From assembly GCA_903904765.1 (NCBI GenBank), contig CAIVEA010000439.1, positions 1 to 6,655 on the forward strand: a stretch of DNA of 6,655 nucleotides, in the 5' to 3' direction. The position numbers and the translations under genes are program-made. Origin of the DNA: an uncultured Chloroflexota bacterium (GTDB lineage: Bacteria > Chloroflexota > Anaerolineae > Aggregatilineales > Phototrophicaceae). The notes beneath the pieces were generated by a model. That model had not been told where the DNA came from. It did no database searches and saw only the letters and a list, made by a program, of their open reading frames with translations. This document shows, piece after piece, positions 6,250 through 6,655 of this stretch; positions within the stretch are counted from its first letter, which is position 1, and every line of letters begins with the position of its first letter.

Positions 6250-6655
6250 ATGGCAGCATCCGATCCGATTATTGGCAAGAAATTGGGCGATTACATTATC
6301 GTGGACATGCTGGGACAGGGCGGCATGGCACGGGTGTACCGGGGGCTGGATAAGAAGCTCAACCGTTACGCCGCAGTTAAAGTGATTGACGCGCAACCCG
6401 TTGGCGAAGATCAGGAAGAATACCGCACCCGCTTCCAGAACGAAGCGCGTGCGATTGCCCGCCTGAATCATCCGCATATCGTGGGCATCTACCAGTTCGA
6501 TCAGGTAGGGACGCTGTATTACATGGCGATGAGCTTCATCGAAGGCAAAGACCTTCGCGGGGTCATCAAGAACCATGCCAAAGCCGGCACACGCCTGACG
6601 CATGACGAAATCCTGAACGTCATCCGCGACATTGGCGATGCGCTGGATTATGCCC
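6250..6655 (+). CDS. Ser/Thr protein kinase, PknB-like, N-terminal part (cut by window edge)
   Basis: The first 135 residues of a Hanks-type kinase that phosphorylates Ser/Thr with ATP. Visible N-lobe features are the glycine-rich loop G22-Q-G24-G-M-A-R-V29-Y, the ATP-positioning Lys44 in AAVKVID, the helix-C Glu65 in NEARAIARLNHPHIV, and a hinge region around MSFIEGKDL (94-102). All N-lobe residues needed for activity are present. The HRD catalytic loop, DFG motif, any transmembrane segment and any extracellular sensor domain lie beyond the window. ATG 6250 is preferred because AAGGA ends 6 nt upstream; ATG 6247 is in frame one codon earlier but only 3 nt from it. The gene is on the same strand as the envelope operon but separated by 278 bp with a palindromic element, so it is probably its own transcription unit. 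Kinases of this type often monitor the envelope, which makes the neighbourhood suggestive but not proof. Confidence 0.9.
   Translation, partial: MAASDPIIGKKLGDYIIVDMLGQGGMARVYRGLDKKLNRYAAVKVIDAQPVGEDQEEYRTRFQNEARAIARLNHPHIVGIYQFDQVGTLYYMAMSFIEGKDLRGVIKNHAKAGTRLTHDEILNVIRDIGDALDYA

Overview
The window reads as chromosomal DNA from a GC-rich Chloroflexota-type bacterium, possibly of the Anaerolineae. This is inferred from domain style, not from a marker gene. The clues are secreted proteins built from DUF4397 modules joined by Thr-Pro-rich linkers, LysM and bacterial SH3 modules on envelope proteins, a COG2605-type GHMP sugar kinase, and a PknB-like Ser/Thr kinase.

Layout: (1) Positions 1-111 are non-coding and hold a hairpin and a perfect G-quadruplex motif just beyond the 3' end of the first gene. 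(2) Positions 112-1119, minus strand, encode a complete GHMP-superfamily sugar kinase of the HddA (heptose-7-phosphate kinase) type. (3) Positions 1120-1390 are a divergent intergenic region with two strong inverted repeats and a good sigma-70-like promoter pointing right. (4) Positions 1391-5971 hold three tightly packed plus-strand genes that look like one operon: a membrane-anchored double-LysM protein, a large lipoprotein with about four DUF4397-like modules plus a C-terminal Ig-like domain, and a secreted protein with about four DUF4397-like modules plus a C-terminal SH3b domain. (5) Positions 5972-6249 are non-coding and contain a compact 76-bp palindromic element with near-perfect terminal inverted repeats and two internal hairpins. 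(6) From 6250 to the window edge is the N-terminal lobe of a Ser/Thr protein kinase, cut off before its catalytic loop.

Together, the three central genes suggest an outward-facing envelope module. One protein is held in the membrane and should bind glycan through LysM. One is lipid-anchored and displays a DUF4397 array. One is exported and pairs DUF4397 modules with a wall-binding-type SH3b domain. The two DUF4397 proteins look like diverged paralogues. The Ser/Thr kinase follows on the same strand but across a 278-bp gap carrying the palindromic element, so it is probably transcribed separately; a functional link to envelope state is only a hypothesis. The function of DUF4397 is not established, so no biochemical role is claimed for the operon.
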